NCBI GenBank assembly: GCA_035945995.1
Contig: DASYZR010000116.1
Location: forward strand, 28,695-92,694
Origin: a bacterium
GTDB lineage: Bacteria; Sysuimicrobiota; Sysuimicrobiia; Sysuimicrobiales; Segetimicrobiaceae
Direction: 5' to 3'
DNA: 64,000 nt
The notes under the pieces are model-generated. The model ran no database searches, was not told the origin of the DNA, and saw only the letters and a list, made by a program, of their open reading frames with translations. Of the stretch, positions 27,323 through 36,576 are shown piece after piece (within the stretch, counting starts at the first letter, position 1; the number at the start of each line of letters is the position of its first letter). Both the position numbers and the translations under genes were made by a program.

Positions 27323-28512
27323 TATGTGACCCTCTCCTCGACGGCCACGGCCGGGCGAACGCGGGACCGTTCGAGCGCCTTGGTCACTCTCTCGACGCGG
27401 CGGGCCGTTCCATCCCACGAGAGGCGCGAGACCGCCCTGCGCCGGCCGGCCTCTCCAAGGCGCGTCCGTAATTGGGGGTCGCGCAGCAACCGGATGAGCG
27501 TTGCCACCGCGGTGGCATCATCGCCCTCGGGAACAAGAAATCCTGTTCGTCCGTGCCGGATGGCCTCTCCGGCTCCTCCCGCGCGCCCCCCCACGACCGA
27601 TCGTCCGCACGCTCCCGCCTCGACGAAGACCATCCCGTATCCCTCAGTGTCTCCGTCGGGAGTCGTTCGGTTCAGCATGACGAATACGTCGCAAGCAGCA
27701 TACAGAGTGGGCAGGTCGTCCGCCGGGACCTCGCCGAGAAATCTCACCCGGTCTGCCACGCCGGCCGCGGCCGCGAGCCGTTCCAGTTTCTGCCGTTGGC
27801 GTACCGAACCGCCACCGGCGATCCAATAGGTCACGTTCGGCACTGCCGCCGCGATCTGCGGCAGCACCTCGATCACAGTGTCTTGGCCCTTGCGGGGGAT
27901 CAGACGGCCTGTCGTCAACAGCACGTACCGGCCGTCGCCGTCAAACCTGCTACGGAACGACGCCGCGTCCGCCGGACGAAACCGCTGGGCATCCACGCCT
28001 GGGCGGGCTAGGTGGATACGGCCTCGTTCCACGCCGAGGCCGATGACCTGCGCCCTGCTGAATCGGCTGATGACGAACACAGCGGCAGCGTGGCGCAGAA
28101 CCAGCGCGACGGCCGCGCGCCTCAGTCTATGCCGGCTCGCGATTGTAATATCCTCGCCGAAGATGTACACCGCATACGGGACCCCCGTAATCACATGGAT
28201 TCCGTACGCCGCAAGTCCGACCGGATACACCTGCCCCGCGTGCACAACGTCCGCACGGCGACTTAGCACCAGCCACAATCCGACCAGGAACTGCGCCCAC
28301 CATTCGACAATCACGCGAATCTTTCGCACCGGCAGAAACGGCGTGCGAATGACCGTGAAAGGTAGTCCGCGGTCGAAGGCGACGGCGCCACGGGACATGC
28401 GTGTCACCACCGTCACGTCAAGACTCCGAAGGCGCCGGCAAATCTCGTAGTAATAGACCGCGGTTCCCCCCGCATGAGGAGCAAAATACTCAGTGAGCAG
28501 GAGCAGCTTCAT
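27322..28512 (-). CDS. Family 4 glycosyltransferase
   Basis: 396 residues with a GT-B fold: LLLTEYFAPHAGGTAVYYYE, HAGQVYPVGLAAYG, VLLTTGRLIPRKGQDTVIEV, and the nucleotide-sugar site DTEGYGMVFVEAGACGRSVVGG. Close in organisation to the enzyme at 23400. ATG 28512 precedes the first strand. Acts in repeat-unit assembly. Confidence 0.9.
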   Translation of the reverse strand: MKLLLLTEYFAPHAGGTAVYYYEICRRLRSLDVTVVTRMSRGAVAFDRGLPFTVIRTPFLPVRKIRVIVEWWAQFLVGLWLVLSRRADVVHAGQVYPVGLAAYGIHVITGVPYAVYIFGEDITIASRHRLRRAAVALVLRHAAAVFVISRFSRAQVIGLGVERGRIHLARPGVDAQRFRPADAASFRSRFDGDGRYVLLTTGRLIPRKGQDTVIEVLPQIAAAVPNVTYWIAGGGSVRQRQKLERLAAAAGVADRVRFLGEVPADDLPTLYAACDVFVMLNRTTPDGDTEGYGMVFVEAGACGRSVVGGRAGGAGEAIRHGRTGFLVPEGDDATAVATLIRLLRDPQLRTRLGEAGRRRAVSRLSWDGTARRVERVTKALERSRVRPAVAVEERVT

Positions 28513-28516
28513 ATGA

Positions 28517-29743
28517 TCATGCGCCCGGGGCGCGCTCGGCGAGGGACGGTCTGCGATCTTCAATGAGTTCCTGATACACGCTCTCCAGACGCGCCGAGAT
28601 GGTTGGCCACGCGTACTTTTCGGAGATCGTGTGCCTGGCGTGTGCTCCCAGCCGGCCGCGTCGGGCCGGATCTCGACAGAGGGCGATCAGCCTCTCCGCG
28701 AACGCAGCGGGCGTATCCGCGATCTCGATGTCGTGTCCGGGCGTGACATCGAGACCCTCGGCGCCGAGCGACGTCGAAACAACCGCCTTAGCCATCGCCA
28801 TAGCTTCCAAAATCTTGAGCCGTGTGCCTGATCCCAGCCGCAACGGCACAACGGCGACCGCGGCCGCCGCGAGGTATGGCCGCACGTCGGGGACGCGTCC
28901 GGTCACCTCAACGCCCTGCACCCCTTCAAGGGCCGTGACCTCCGGAGGCGGCTCCTGGCCCACGATGGTCAGCCGGAGATCCGGGACGGCGCGTCTGACG
29001 ATGGGGAAGACGTTCCTGCAGAAGAACACCATCGCGTCGGCGTTCGGAAAATATGAGAGGGTTCCGGTGAAGACGATGCGGGCCGGCTGCTCCTCGTCGG
29101 GGCGCGGCGAAAACTCCAGCGGGTCGACGCCGTTTGGAATGACGACGACATTCGCGCTCGGCACCAGACGCCGAATCTCGTCCGCGTCCGCGTCCGACGT
29201 CGCCAGACACCGGTCGAACCGGTGAATGACTTTCCGCATGTATGACGGAAGCTTCACGGCATCCAGCGACGTGAGCAGCCTGTTGATACCGGGCCGCATG
29301 TGCATGGCCAGCCGGCGGAAATAGATGGACTCGACGTCGGGCATGTTGAGTAGCTTTCTGACGCCTGACAGGCGTGCGGCAAAATGCGCCATTCCGAGAT
29401 GTTCTACGTGAACGGCGTCATAGCGCTTGTCCCGCATCAGCGCAAACACCCGGTCTTGAAACGCCGCCGATTGTACGACCGCACGGTAGTAGGGCGTCGC
29501 CGAAAGGAGGCCCCCGACGTGCGCGGTGAGCGGGCGTGATGATGTAGGAACGAAGACCGTCACGACATCGCCGCAGTACTGCTTGAGTGGCGTCACGGAG
29601 TGCGCTTTGGCAGGATCATCGAATATGGCGAGCAGGGTAACGTCGTGACGCGTCGCCAGGCCCTTCAGCAAATGGAACGTTCGGAGACGCGCTCCGGTCG
29701 AGGGAGGGTACGGCAGTCGAGGAGAGATCATAAGCACCCGCAT
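28517..29743 (-). CDS. Family 4 glycosyltransferase
   Basis: 408 residues. MRVLMISPRLPYPPSTGARL start, HVEHLGMAHFAARLSG, IPNGVDPLEFSPRPDEEQPA, RIVFTGTLSYFPNADAMVFF (typical of the sugar-transferase PEP-CTERM/EpsH-associated branch) and RLGSGTRLKILEAMAMAKAV with the E of the donor site. Likely transferase for one sugar of the repeat. 4 bp upstream of the next glycosyltransferase gene. Confidence 0.9.
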   Translation of the reverse strand: MRVLMISPRLPYPPSTGARLRTFHLLKGLATRHDVTLLAIFDDPAKAHSVTPLKQYCGDVVTVFVPTSSRPLTAHVGGLLSATPYYRAVVQSAAFQDRVFALMRDKRYDAVHVEHLGMAHFAARLSGVRKLLNMPDVESIYFRRLAMHMRPGINRLLTSLDAVKLPSYMRKVIHRFDRCLATSDADADEIRRLVPSANVVVIPNGVDPLEFSPRPDEEQPARIVFTGTLSYFPNADAMVFFCRNVFPIVRRAVPDLRLTIVGQEPPPEVTALEGVQGVEVTGRVPDVRPYLAAAAVAVVPLRLGSGTRLKILEAMAMAKAVVSTSLGAEGLDVTPGHDIEIADTPAAFAERLIALCRDPARRGRLGAHARHTISEKYAWPTISARLESVYQELIEDRRPSLAERAPGA

Positions 29744-29836
29744 CAGCGAACTCCACTCGGGACTGCGCCAGTATCGAGACGGCCGAAGCGCCGGTGATTC
29801 ACCAATCAGAGAGACCTATTGTGACGCGCTGGCCCC

Positions 29837-31171
29837 TCACGGCGAATCCATCGCGCGCGGGCGAGCCAGCGACCGATGGAGAGCAACAATCAGGCCGGCC
29901 ACGATAAAGAACAGCCCACCCGTGTGCGTCGGCGAGATCGACGCCGCGAAGATGCTGTAAATGGCATACGATGCGAGAACGAGCTGGAGCCCCCAAGCCA
30001 GGTTCGCCATGAACGGCTCGCGAGCGAGACTTCGCGCCTCTTTCGCCAACCGGAACAGACGTATTCCAAAGGCGAAGAACACGAGCAGGCCCACGATGCC
30101 GGTGTAGACAAGCTGGGTACCGTATTCGCTGTCAATAAACCCCAGGGGGAGGCTCGCGAGCCCAAACCCCAGCACGGGAGAGTGCGCGAGGGCCAGCAGA
30201 CTATAGTTGCCCGGTGCTGTTGCACGGTACAATATCGACGCCGCGTCCCCTTGGTTACCGGTGAGATCGGGGCTCAGCACGTACAGAAACGTCGACAGCC
30301 GTTCCTGGATGAACTGCGGGTAGACGCCGTAGGCAATGGCCAGCGCCGCGGGGATGAGGAGCAGCACCGATCGTGCGTAAACAATTCCTACGTACAGGAG
30401 AATCAACACGGTCACCGCGATGAAATTCCGACCCAGCGTGAGCGGAAGCACGGCCAGAGAGAAGACAATGACGGCCAGAAACAGAAGCCGTGACGAGGAT
30501 CTGGACACGGGCACCAAGGCGACCGAGAGCGGCACGGCAATCATTGAAGCAACGCCCAGCTCGTGCCCGGACGCTCCTGGACTGTACGGGATTGCCCCCG
30601 TCGAGAGATACTCCGCCAGACCGTAGAGATTGAGAGCAACCATGCTCGCGATCAGCCACCACGTGAGCTTCTGGACATCCCGGCGCGACGTAATCACATC
30701 GGCGACGATGAAGAAGAGGAACACGAACTCCAATCGCTTGAGCAGGTGAAAGATTGAACTGAGCTCCTTGTTGAGGGTCAAGAAGTGCGCGGTCCCCAAG
30801 TACCCGCCCCAGAGCGTGGCGACGAGGCCGACCGCCCAGTACGCCAGCACCGGTCGATCGAGCGGGGTGCCCTGCCGATCCTTGAACACACAGAGGTGGG
30901 CCAGCCATCCAGCCGCCAGGGGAACCATGAGAAGGTCCTCGATACGGACAAGGAGGCCGCCGACGGAAAACTCGGGAGAGAACGCCATCGCAGGAACAAT
31001 CAGGTAGAGAGCCGCCCGGGGGCTGAAAAACGCGAGCGAAGCGCCGATCAGAGCCAGCACGCTTAGCGTGACCGCCGGGGCGGCGTAGAAGCTCAGGAAG
31101 AGCGCGATCAGACCGCCGAAACCCACCGCCACGTACATCGGCGATTTGTCCGCCCAGGTGCGCTCAAGCAT
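29837..31171 (-). CDS. O-antigen ligase/polymerase-like (Wzy-type) membrane protein
   Basis: 444 residues with about twelve hydrophobic helices and a large extracytoplasmic loop between residues ~290 and 360, the usual architecture of Wzy polymerases and WaaL ligases. The region LPLTLGRNFIAVTVLILLYV followed by the loop ending SPVLGFGLASLPLG matches the Wzy_C pattern (loop with Arg residues, then G-x-G). Probably polymerises lipid-linked repeat units. ATG 31171 has GGAG six bases upstream; an earlier start is possible. Confidence 0.8.
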   Translation of the reverse strand: MLERTWADKSPMYVAVGFGGLIALFLSFYAAPAVTLSVLALIGASLAFFSPRAALYLIVPAMAFSPEFSVGGLLVRIEDLLMVPLAAGWLAHLCVFKDRQGTPLDRPVLAYWAVGLVATLWGGYLGTAHFLTLNKELSSIFHLLKRLEFVFLFFIVADVITSRRDVQKLTWWLIASMVALNLYGLAEYLSTGAIPYSPGASGHELGVASMIAVPLSVALVPVSRSSSRLLFLAVIVFSLAVLPLTLGRNFIAVTVLILLYVGIVYARSVLLLIPAALAIAYGVYPQFIQERLSTFLYVLSPDLTGNQGDAASILYRATAPGNYSLLALAHSPVLGFGLASLPLGFIDSEYGTQLVYTGIVGLLVFFAFGIRLFRLAKEARSLAREPFMANLAWGLQLVLASYAIYSIFAASISPTHTGGLFFIVAGLIVALHRSLARPRAMDSP

Positions 31172-31241
31172 CCCAGGCTCCGATCCAATCACAACAAACG
31201 CCCCATTGGCTCGTTCGCCGTCGCGGTGCACCGCATCGTTG

Positions 31242-32555
31242 TTAGAGCCTCACCACGTGGGGCGCGCGGCAATCGCGGAGCCGGTTCCGGGCATCGACCA
31301 CAAGAGAAACCCGATCGACGACGCGCTGATAATCGACGGCGCTGTGGTCGGTGGCGATGATGACGCAGTCCACCGATGACAGCACCTCATCCGTCAACGG
31401 CACTGAGGCGACCGTTCCTGGATTGGCAAAGTGCACCTGTGGAACGTGCGGGTCGTGATAGCGCACGTGCGCGCCGTGTTTCCCCAACAGCTCCATGATC
31501 TTGAGGGACGGGGACATCCTCGCGTCCGACACATCCCGCTTGTACGCGACGCCGAGCACCAGGATTCGTGCGCCGCGCAGCGTCTTACCCGAGGCTCCCA
31601 AGGCCTTGGTGGTGCGGGAGATCACGTAGTATGGCATAGCGTCGTTGACCGTGGTCGAGAGTTCGATGAATTGCGCGTGAAAGTCGTACTCACGCGCCTT
31701 CGCCAATAGGTAGTACGGGTCCACCGGGATACAGTGGCCGCCGACACCGGGCCCCGGGTAGAACGGCATGAAGCCGTACGGTTTGGTCGCCGCCGCGTCG
31801 ATGACCTCCCACATGTTGATCCCCATGCGGTCGCACAGCAGCGTGAGCTCGTTGACGAGCGCGATATTCACGTTGCGGAAGACGTTCTCGTAGCACTTCA
31901 CCATCTCCGCGACGTCCGGCGACGATACCGGCACAACCTTGCGGAAGGCCTGCTCATAGAAACACTGCGCAAGCCGTGTGCAGCCGGGAGTCAGGCCGCC
32001 GACGACTTTGGGGATGTCCACGAGCGCGTACTGCCGTGTCCCGGGGTCGATGCGTTCCGGCGAGAACGCCAAGTGGAAGTCGGACCCGGCCCGAAGGCCG
32101 CTCTCCTCGAGGATCGGGCGCACGACCTCCGCCGTCGTCCCGGGATAGGTGGTGCTCTCCAGAACGATCAGATGCTCCGGCCGCAGAATCGCCGCGCACC
32201 CTTTCGCGGCCGCGACGAGATACGAGAGGTCCGGCTCCTTGCTCTTTGTCAACGGCGTCGGAACGCACACAACGATGACGTCCGCGGCGTGCAGCGCCTC
32301 GTAGCTGGTTGTGGCGACGAGCGTCCGGTCATCGACAAGGCGCCCGATCTCACGCGATGGAACATCGTCGATGTAAGAGTCGCCGTGGTTGATCGCGGCG
32401 GCTCTCGCCGGATCGGCCTCAACTCCGAGGACCGCGAACCCAGCCTGCGCGATCGCGACGGCCAGGGGCAGGCCCACGTAGCCGAGGCCGACAACAGCCG
32501 CCGTGGCGGTTCGATTGCGAATCCTGGTCTCGACGGTCGTCTCAAGCGTCTTCAC
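31242..32555 (-). CDS. UDP-N-acetylmannosamine/glucosamine-type nucleotide-sugar 6-dehydrogenase
   Basis: 437 residues of the UDP-glucose/GDP-mannose dehydrogenase family. N-terminal NAD site AAVVGLGYVGLPLAVAIAQA, central FSPERIDPG, active-site Cys in GVGGHCIPVDPYYLL, and C-terminal UDP-binding domain with VLGVAYKRDVSDARMSP. The FSPERIDPG and PTPL features are those of the WbpA/WecC/TviB subgroup, which oxidises UDP-HexNAc to UDP-HexNAcA. Supplies a uronic acid to the polymer; the AsnB in this operon could amidate it. Confidence 0.92.
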   Translation of the reverse strand: MKTLETTVETRIRNRTATAAVVGLGYVGLPLAVAIAQAGFAVLGVEADPARAAAINHGDSYIDDVPSREIGRLVDDRTLVATTSYEALHAADVIVVCVPTPLTKSKEPDLSYLVAAAKGCAAILRPEHLIVLESTTYPGTTAEVVRPILEESGLRAGSDFHLAFSPERIDPGTRQYALVDIPKVVGGLTPGCTRLAQCFYEQAFRKVVPVSSPDVAEMVKCYENVFRNVNIALVNELTLLCDRMGINMWEVIDAAATKPYGFMPFYPGPGVGGHCIPVDPYYLLAKAREYDFHAQFIELSTTVNDAMPYYVISRTTKALGASGKTLRGARILVLGVAYKRDVSDARMSPSLKIMELLGKHGAHVRYHDPHVPQVHFANPGTVASVPLTDEVLSSVDCVIIATDHSAVDYQRVVDRVSLVVDARNRLRDCRAPHVVRL

Positions 32556-32594
32556 GTTCGCATCCTCAGCGACCCTGGGTCAGTCCTGTGGTTC

Positions 32595-34802
32595 TTACCG
32601 GCGCCCGGAAAGAAGACTCGCCACCTGTGCCACCGTATGTTCGACCGACGGCGGCAGCGCCGCGGGGTGACCGTTTCCCACAGTCATCTCGGCGAACGCG
32701 CTCCCTGCCCGCAGGCCCCCAGCGAGCATACCCGCAAGGATGAGCGCGATCAGCGCGCCGACGGTCGCCCCGCCGGCGGCGCGGGACAGTCCCCGACGCG
32801 TCCCTGCCTTGTAGTACCGCTCCTGATAGACGTAGGCGTCGACCCGCTCCGGCCGGACTTTGGTCAGCACCGTGCCCAGGATCTTCGCGCCCAGCCGGGT
32901 CAGTTGCAACTTTACTTGCTGCTCGATGCCCCGGGGCGCCTGGCTCGCATCGAGCACCAGGAGCACTCCACTCGTGATCGGAGCGAGAACAAGAACATCA
33001 GGAAAGGCACCCGCGGGAGGGGTGTCGAGCAGGATCACATCTCCCCCCCGCTTCAGCTCGGCGAGAAGCGCGTCCATGCGCTTTGCGCTCAGAAGATCGT
33101 CGGCCTCGCCCGAGACGAGTCCACTCGGCAGGATCGACAGGTTGCGGATGCCCGTCTCTGCCAGCGCGCTCTCGAGCGAGGCCTCGCCCGCCAGCACCTG
33201 CAGGAGTCCGGTCTCGTTGCGCACGCCAAAGTGGACGTGCTGGGTGGGGCGGCGGAAGTCCGTGTCGACGACGACCGTACGCCGTCCCGCTTGGGCAAAC
33301 GCGCGTGCCAGGTTGGCGACCACCGTCGAAGTCCCGCCGCCCGGCCGCGCCCCGGTGACGGCGAGGACGGGCACTTCGTCCGGGTGTTCCAGCGCCGTCA
33401 GGTTCACGCGGAGCCGCCGGTACGCCTCCGCAAACGGCGGATTGTGGCGGGGTACCGCGACCAACGTCGGGACACCCAGCAGGCGCTCCGCGTTCTCCGG
33501 GGTCGCCAGGGTGTTGTCGAGATACTCGAGGAAGAACGCCAGCGCCGCCCCGCCGACCAGCCCCAGCACCAACGCGAGGGTTAGTTTGAACGCCAGGCCG
33601 CGGAACGGCGAGGGAAACGCTCCGCGTGCGAAGTCCACGACGGACAGGCTGCCGAGGACCTGCGCCTCCTGTTCCCTCAGCCTCGCGTCGCCGAGCTGCC
33701 CTTGGATGCCGGCAAACTGCTTGCCGAGAATGTCGACCGTACGGCCCAGCCGGTCCCGGTCCATCTGTTTTTGCATGTAGTCGGGCAGGGCCCGAGTTGC
33801 GCTCGCAAGCGCGCCTTGAATCGCCTGCTGCCGCGCCAACAGCGCGACGCGTTCGGTCTCCAGGTTGATCCGGTCCTTGATGAGAGCGTCATAGATCGGG
33901 TTATGTTGCACGGTCTCCGAGGAGACGATCTTGCCTACCTCGGACTTCAACCGCTCCTTGATCGCGTCGATCTTCGCCTTGATAGCAATGACGCTCGGAT
34001 ACTTGTCGGTGTGGACCGCCTGCTCCGAAGTCAGGGCGACTTCCAGCTGCACGAGTTGCGCCCGCAGCTGCTGCGCGATCGGGTTCTCCTCCAGCTGGGG
34101 ATCGGACCGGGTGACGGCCTGACCTGTCATCTGCGACCGATCCGCGGCCAGCCGTGCCTCGGTCTCCTGGAGAGACACGCCCACCTGTTGCGCCGCGCTT
34201 TGCAGCGCCCCCACCTGGGAATTCTGGGCCGATGCCAGCGCGGGTCCGTTTTGTTGCTCAAACGCGAGGAGCGCGTCTTCCGCGCCGCGCAGGTTTGTCT
34301 GGATGCCCTGGGCCTGCTTCTCGATGAACTCGCGGGCCAACGTCGCCCCGCGGCGCTGCACCTCCTGGTCATACCCGGCCGCCGCCTGCGCGACCGCGTT
34401 GGCCAGTGTGACCGCCTCATGGGGACTCGTTCCGGACACCGTCACGCGGATGAGGTTGGTGATCGGATCCTGACCGACGGTCATCCGCCGCTGGAGCTCC
34501 TCGGGGCGCATATTGAGATTGAGCTGCTGGATCGCCCGCTCGGCCACGTCCCGGCTCCTCACGAGACTGATGGCCTGCAGGGTGCGATCGGGTCCGCCGG
34601 CCAATTGCTGGGGCTGTTGAAGCCCGGAGACCAGGTTGAACGTGGATTGCTGCGTGGAGGGGAGCGCCAGATTAGCCGTCGCCGAAAAATCGCCCGGCGC
34701 GGGGCGGTTGGCGGCGAAGGCAACCACGATGGCGGTCAACATTGTTGCGGCCACGAGCCAGCGCCGCCGCCGAAGGACCCGATAATATCTCCAGAACTCC
34801 AT
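32595..34802 (-). CDS. Wzz chain-length regulator fused to BY-kinase-like domain with altered Walker A
   Basis: 735 residues. A Wzz domain with flanking membrane helices (WLVAATMLTAIVVAFAA near the N-terminus, FKLTLALVLGLVGGAALAFF near residue 410) brackets a long coiled coil. The cytoplasmic BY-kinase domain follows. Its Walker A' (VVVDTDFRRP) and Walker B (VILLDTPP) are normal, but the Walker A reads PGGGTSTVV where PGEGKS/TT is expected: the ATP-binding Lys is Thr at residue 491. A Tyr cluster (YVYQERYYKAG) follows as usual, but instead of ending there the chain goes on into an extra hydrophobic segment (VGALIALILAGMLAGGL). It controls chain length and export; phosphorylation ability is doubtful. 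Confidence 0.88.
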   Translation of the reverse strand: MEFWRYYRVLRRRRWLVAATMLTAIVVAFAANRPAPGDFSATANLALPSTQQSTFNLVSGLQQPQQLAGGPDRTLQAISLVRSRDVAERAIQQLNLNMRPEELQRRMTVGQDPITNLIRVTVSGTSPHEAVTLANAVAQAAAGYDQEVQRRGATLAREFIEKQAQGIQTNLRGAEDALLAFEQQNGPALASAQNSQVGALQSAAQQVGVSLQETEARLAADRSQMTGQAVTRSDPQLEENPIAQQLRAQLVQLEVALTSEQAVHTDKYPSVIAIKAKIDAIKERLKSEVGKIVSSETVQHNPIYDALIKDRINLETERVALLARQQAIQGALASATRALPDYMQKQMDRDRLGRTVDILGKQFAGIQGQLGDARLREQEAQVLGSLSVVDFARGAFPSPFRGLAFKLTLALVLGLVGGAALAFFLEYLDNTLATPENAERLLGVPTLVAVPRHNPPFAEAYRRLRVNLTALEHPDEVPVLAVTGARPGGGTSTVVANLARAFAQAGRRTVVVDTDFRRPTQHVHFGVRNETGLLQVLAGEASLESALAETGIRNLSILPSGLVSGEADDLLSAKRMDALLAELKRGGDVILLDTPPAGAFPDVLVLAPITSGVLLVLDASQAPRGIEQQVKLQLTRLGAKILGTVLTKVRPERVDAYVYQERYYKAGTRRGLSRAAGGATVGALIALILAGMLAGGLRAGSAFAEMTVGNGHPAALPPSVEHTVAQVASLLSGRR

Positions 34803-34821
34803 ATGGGTCGCCTCCTATCCG

Positions 34822-35715
34822 CTACTTGAGGAGCAGCAACAGGTACGCGAGATTGTTCAACCCTCCAAGGACGGTGCCCCAGTTGAAGGCCCGCTGCTCG
34901 GGCACGTACACGATGTCTCCGGGCTCGAGCGTGACGTTCTGTTTTGCGTCGCCGTCCTTGTAGAACTTGTCGAGGTTGACCGGCTTGACGACGGGCTTGT
35001 CCCCTTCCCGCCGCACCACGCCGATGTTGTTGGTGACCGCCTTCGGCGCCGGCCCGCCCGCGGCCGACAGGACGTCGATCACTTTGTCGCCGTCCTTGAA
35101 GAGGTATGGCCCCGGTTTCGTGACGGCTCCCATCACGATCACCTTGTTCTTGGACTCCGGCAAGATGATCACGTCGCCGGACTGGAGGGCCACATTTGCG
35201 GACGCGTCTCCGTCCACAAGAAGGCGCTGCAGGTCGACGGGAATCGTAGTGTTCTTCCGAAGGATCATCGTTTTGGGGAGGTTGGCGCCCGGCGCCGGAC
35301 CGCCCGCGACGGCCACAAGCTCCGCCACGGTCCAGTTCTCCTGAAACGCGTAGGCGCCCGGATGCAGCGCCTGGCCGAGCACATACACGAACTCCTTCTT
35401 AGAGGCCGCCTGCCGGATGGTCACGACCACCTGCGGCTCCTTGATGTATTGCTTGAGCGCGGTGGTTACTTTCTCGGTGAGCTGTGGCAGGGTCAGGCCG
35501 GCGACGGCCAACGATCCGGCCAGTTGGAGGGTGATCGTCCCGTCCGGGCTCACCGTCACCGGTCCCGACACCTCGGGTTCTCCGAGCACGGAAATATCCA
35601 AGACGTCGCCGGGGCTGGCAGTATACTCCTGCGCGAGCACCACCGGTGCGCCGGCGACGAGGAGAAGACCGCACGCCACCCAAACGGCTACCCCACGCAT
35701 CACCGATCGTTTCAT
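34822..35715 (-). CDS. Wza-type polysaccharide export protein
   Basis: 297 residues. Signal peptide (WVACGLLLVAGAPVVLAQ), then a Poly_export domain (YTASPGDVLDISVLGEPEVS, GTITLQLAGSLAVAGLTLPQ) and two SLBB repeats (VYVLGQALHPGAYAFQENWT, VIVMGAVTKPGPYLFKDGDK), each preceded by an LQSGDVI or LEPGDIV element. There is no lipobox Cys, so it is probably periplasmic or outer-membrane associated without lipid. Forms the export conduit with the Wzz protein encoded 19 bp downstream. ATG 35715 overlaps the stop of the small upstream gene. Confidence 0.92.
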   Translation of the reverse strand: MKRSVMRGVAVWVACGLLLVAGAPVVLAQEYTASPGDVLDISVLGEPEVSGPVTVSPDGTITLQLAGSLAVAGLTLPQLTEKVTTALKQYIKEPQVVVTIRQAASKKEFVYVLGQALHPGAYAFQENWTVAELVAVAGGPAPGANLPKTMILRKNTTIPVDLQRLLVDGDASANVALQSGDVIILPESKNKVIVMGAVTKPGPYLFKDGDKVIDVLSAAGGPAPKAVTNNIGVVRREGDKPVVKPVNLDKFYKDGDAKQNVTLEPGDIVYVPEQRAFNWGTVLGGLNNLAYLLLLLK

Positions 35716-35918
35716 GATCCTCCCTCCAGTTCGTCCTCCTCACGCGCCTGCTGACCGAGGATCCACCACGTATCCCGGCCGCCCGACGGCGAGGAGGTCA
35801 AGTATAATCCCTTCACCTTCCAGATTGACGACCTGTAAAGAAACGTCTCGCCGATCGGCCAGTATTCTGCCGGAGCGCCGACGCGCTCACCTTTGACGGT
35901 CACGTCCCTGCGGACCAT
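35712..35918 (-). CDS. Small conserved-context protein of unknown function
   Basis: 68 residues, Trp/Tyr-rich in the middle (YWPIGETFLYRSSIWKVKG), acidic at the end, with no signal or membrane segment. The case for a real gene is its position: it starts 4 bp after the response-regulator stop and ends in an ATGA overlap with the Wza start, so it would couple translation of the two. No family recognised. Confidence 0.55.
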   Translation of the reverse strand: MVRRDVTVKGERVGAPAEYWPIGETFLYRSSIWKVKGLYLTSSPSGGRDTWWILGQQAREEDELEGGS

Positions 35919-35922
35919 GCGC

Positions 35923-36576
35923 CTAATGGGCCAGGCCGTTCTTGAGCACGTACACGACGGCCTGCGTACGATTCTTGGCGCCGATCTTCCGAAAGATCGA
36001 TCGAATGTGGCTCTTCACGGTGGTTGTCGTCACGTACATCTTGCCGGCAATCTCGCGATCGGTTGCGCCCTTGGTCAGCTCCATGAGAATCTCCACTTCG
36101 CGGCTGGTCAGCCCGCCGAGGTGCCCTCCGTTGTGCCCGTTGCGCTCGCGCGCCAGCGTGCGGAACCGCTCGATCAACTGGCGCGCGACGTGCGGGTTCA
36201 TGAGCGTCTTGCCGTTGCACACACCCTCGATGGCCCGAACCAGGTTTTCGGGGTTGATGTCCTTGAGGACGTAACCCGACGCACCGGCCTCAACCAGGCG
36301 GAGGGCTCGTTCGTGGTCGCTGGCTTCTGCCAGGACGATGATCTCGACGGCCGGACGGCGGTCCTTGAGAATCCGGATGGTGTCGAAACAATCCAACCCG
36401 GGAATGTCTTGGTCGAGTAGCACGACGTCTGGAGACGTCACGGCCGTTTGCTCAGCCGCGTCGAGGGCGTTCGTCGCCTCCCCGACAAACAGGATGTTGC
36501 CGTTCTTGCCGAGGAGACTCTTGATGCCCTCGCGCAGCAACGTGGTATCGTCGACGACGAGCACTCTGATCGCCAT
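35923..36576 (-). CDS. NarL/LuxR-type response regulator
   Basis: 217 residues. REC domain with the acidic pair in VLVVDDTTLL and the phospho-acceptor Asp in VVLLDQDIPG, Lys in GYVLKDI, then a LuxR-type HTH (LTSREVEILMELTKGATDRE, then TVKSHIRSIFRKIG). ATG 36576 follows GGGGGA. No histidine kinase gene is adjacent. As the first gene before the Wza-Wzz operon it probably controls exopolysaccharide expression. Confidence 0.92.
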   Translation of the reverse strand: MAIRVLVVDDTTLLREGIKSLLGKNGNILFVGEATNALDAAEQTAVTSPDVVLLDQDIPGLDCFDTIRILKDRRPAVEIIVLAEASDHERALRLVEAGASGYVLKDINPENLVRAIEGVCNGKTLMNPHVARQLIERFRTLARERNGHNGGHLGGLTSREVEILMELTKGATDREIAGKMYVTTTTVKSHIRSIFRKIGAKNRTQAVVYVLKNGLAH

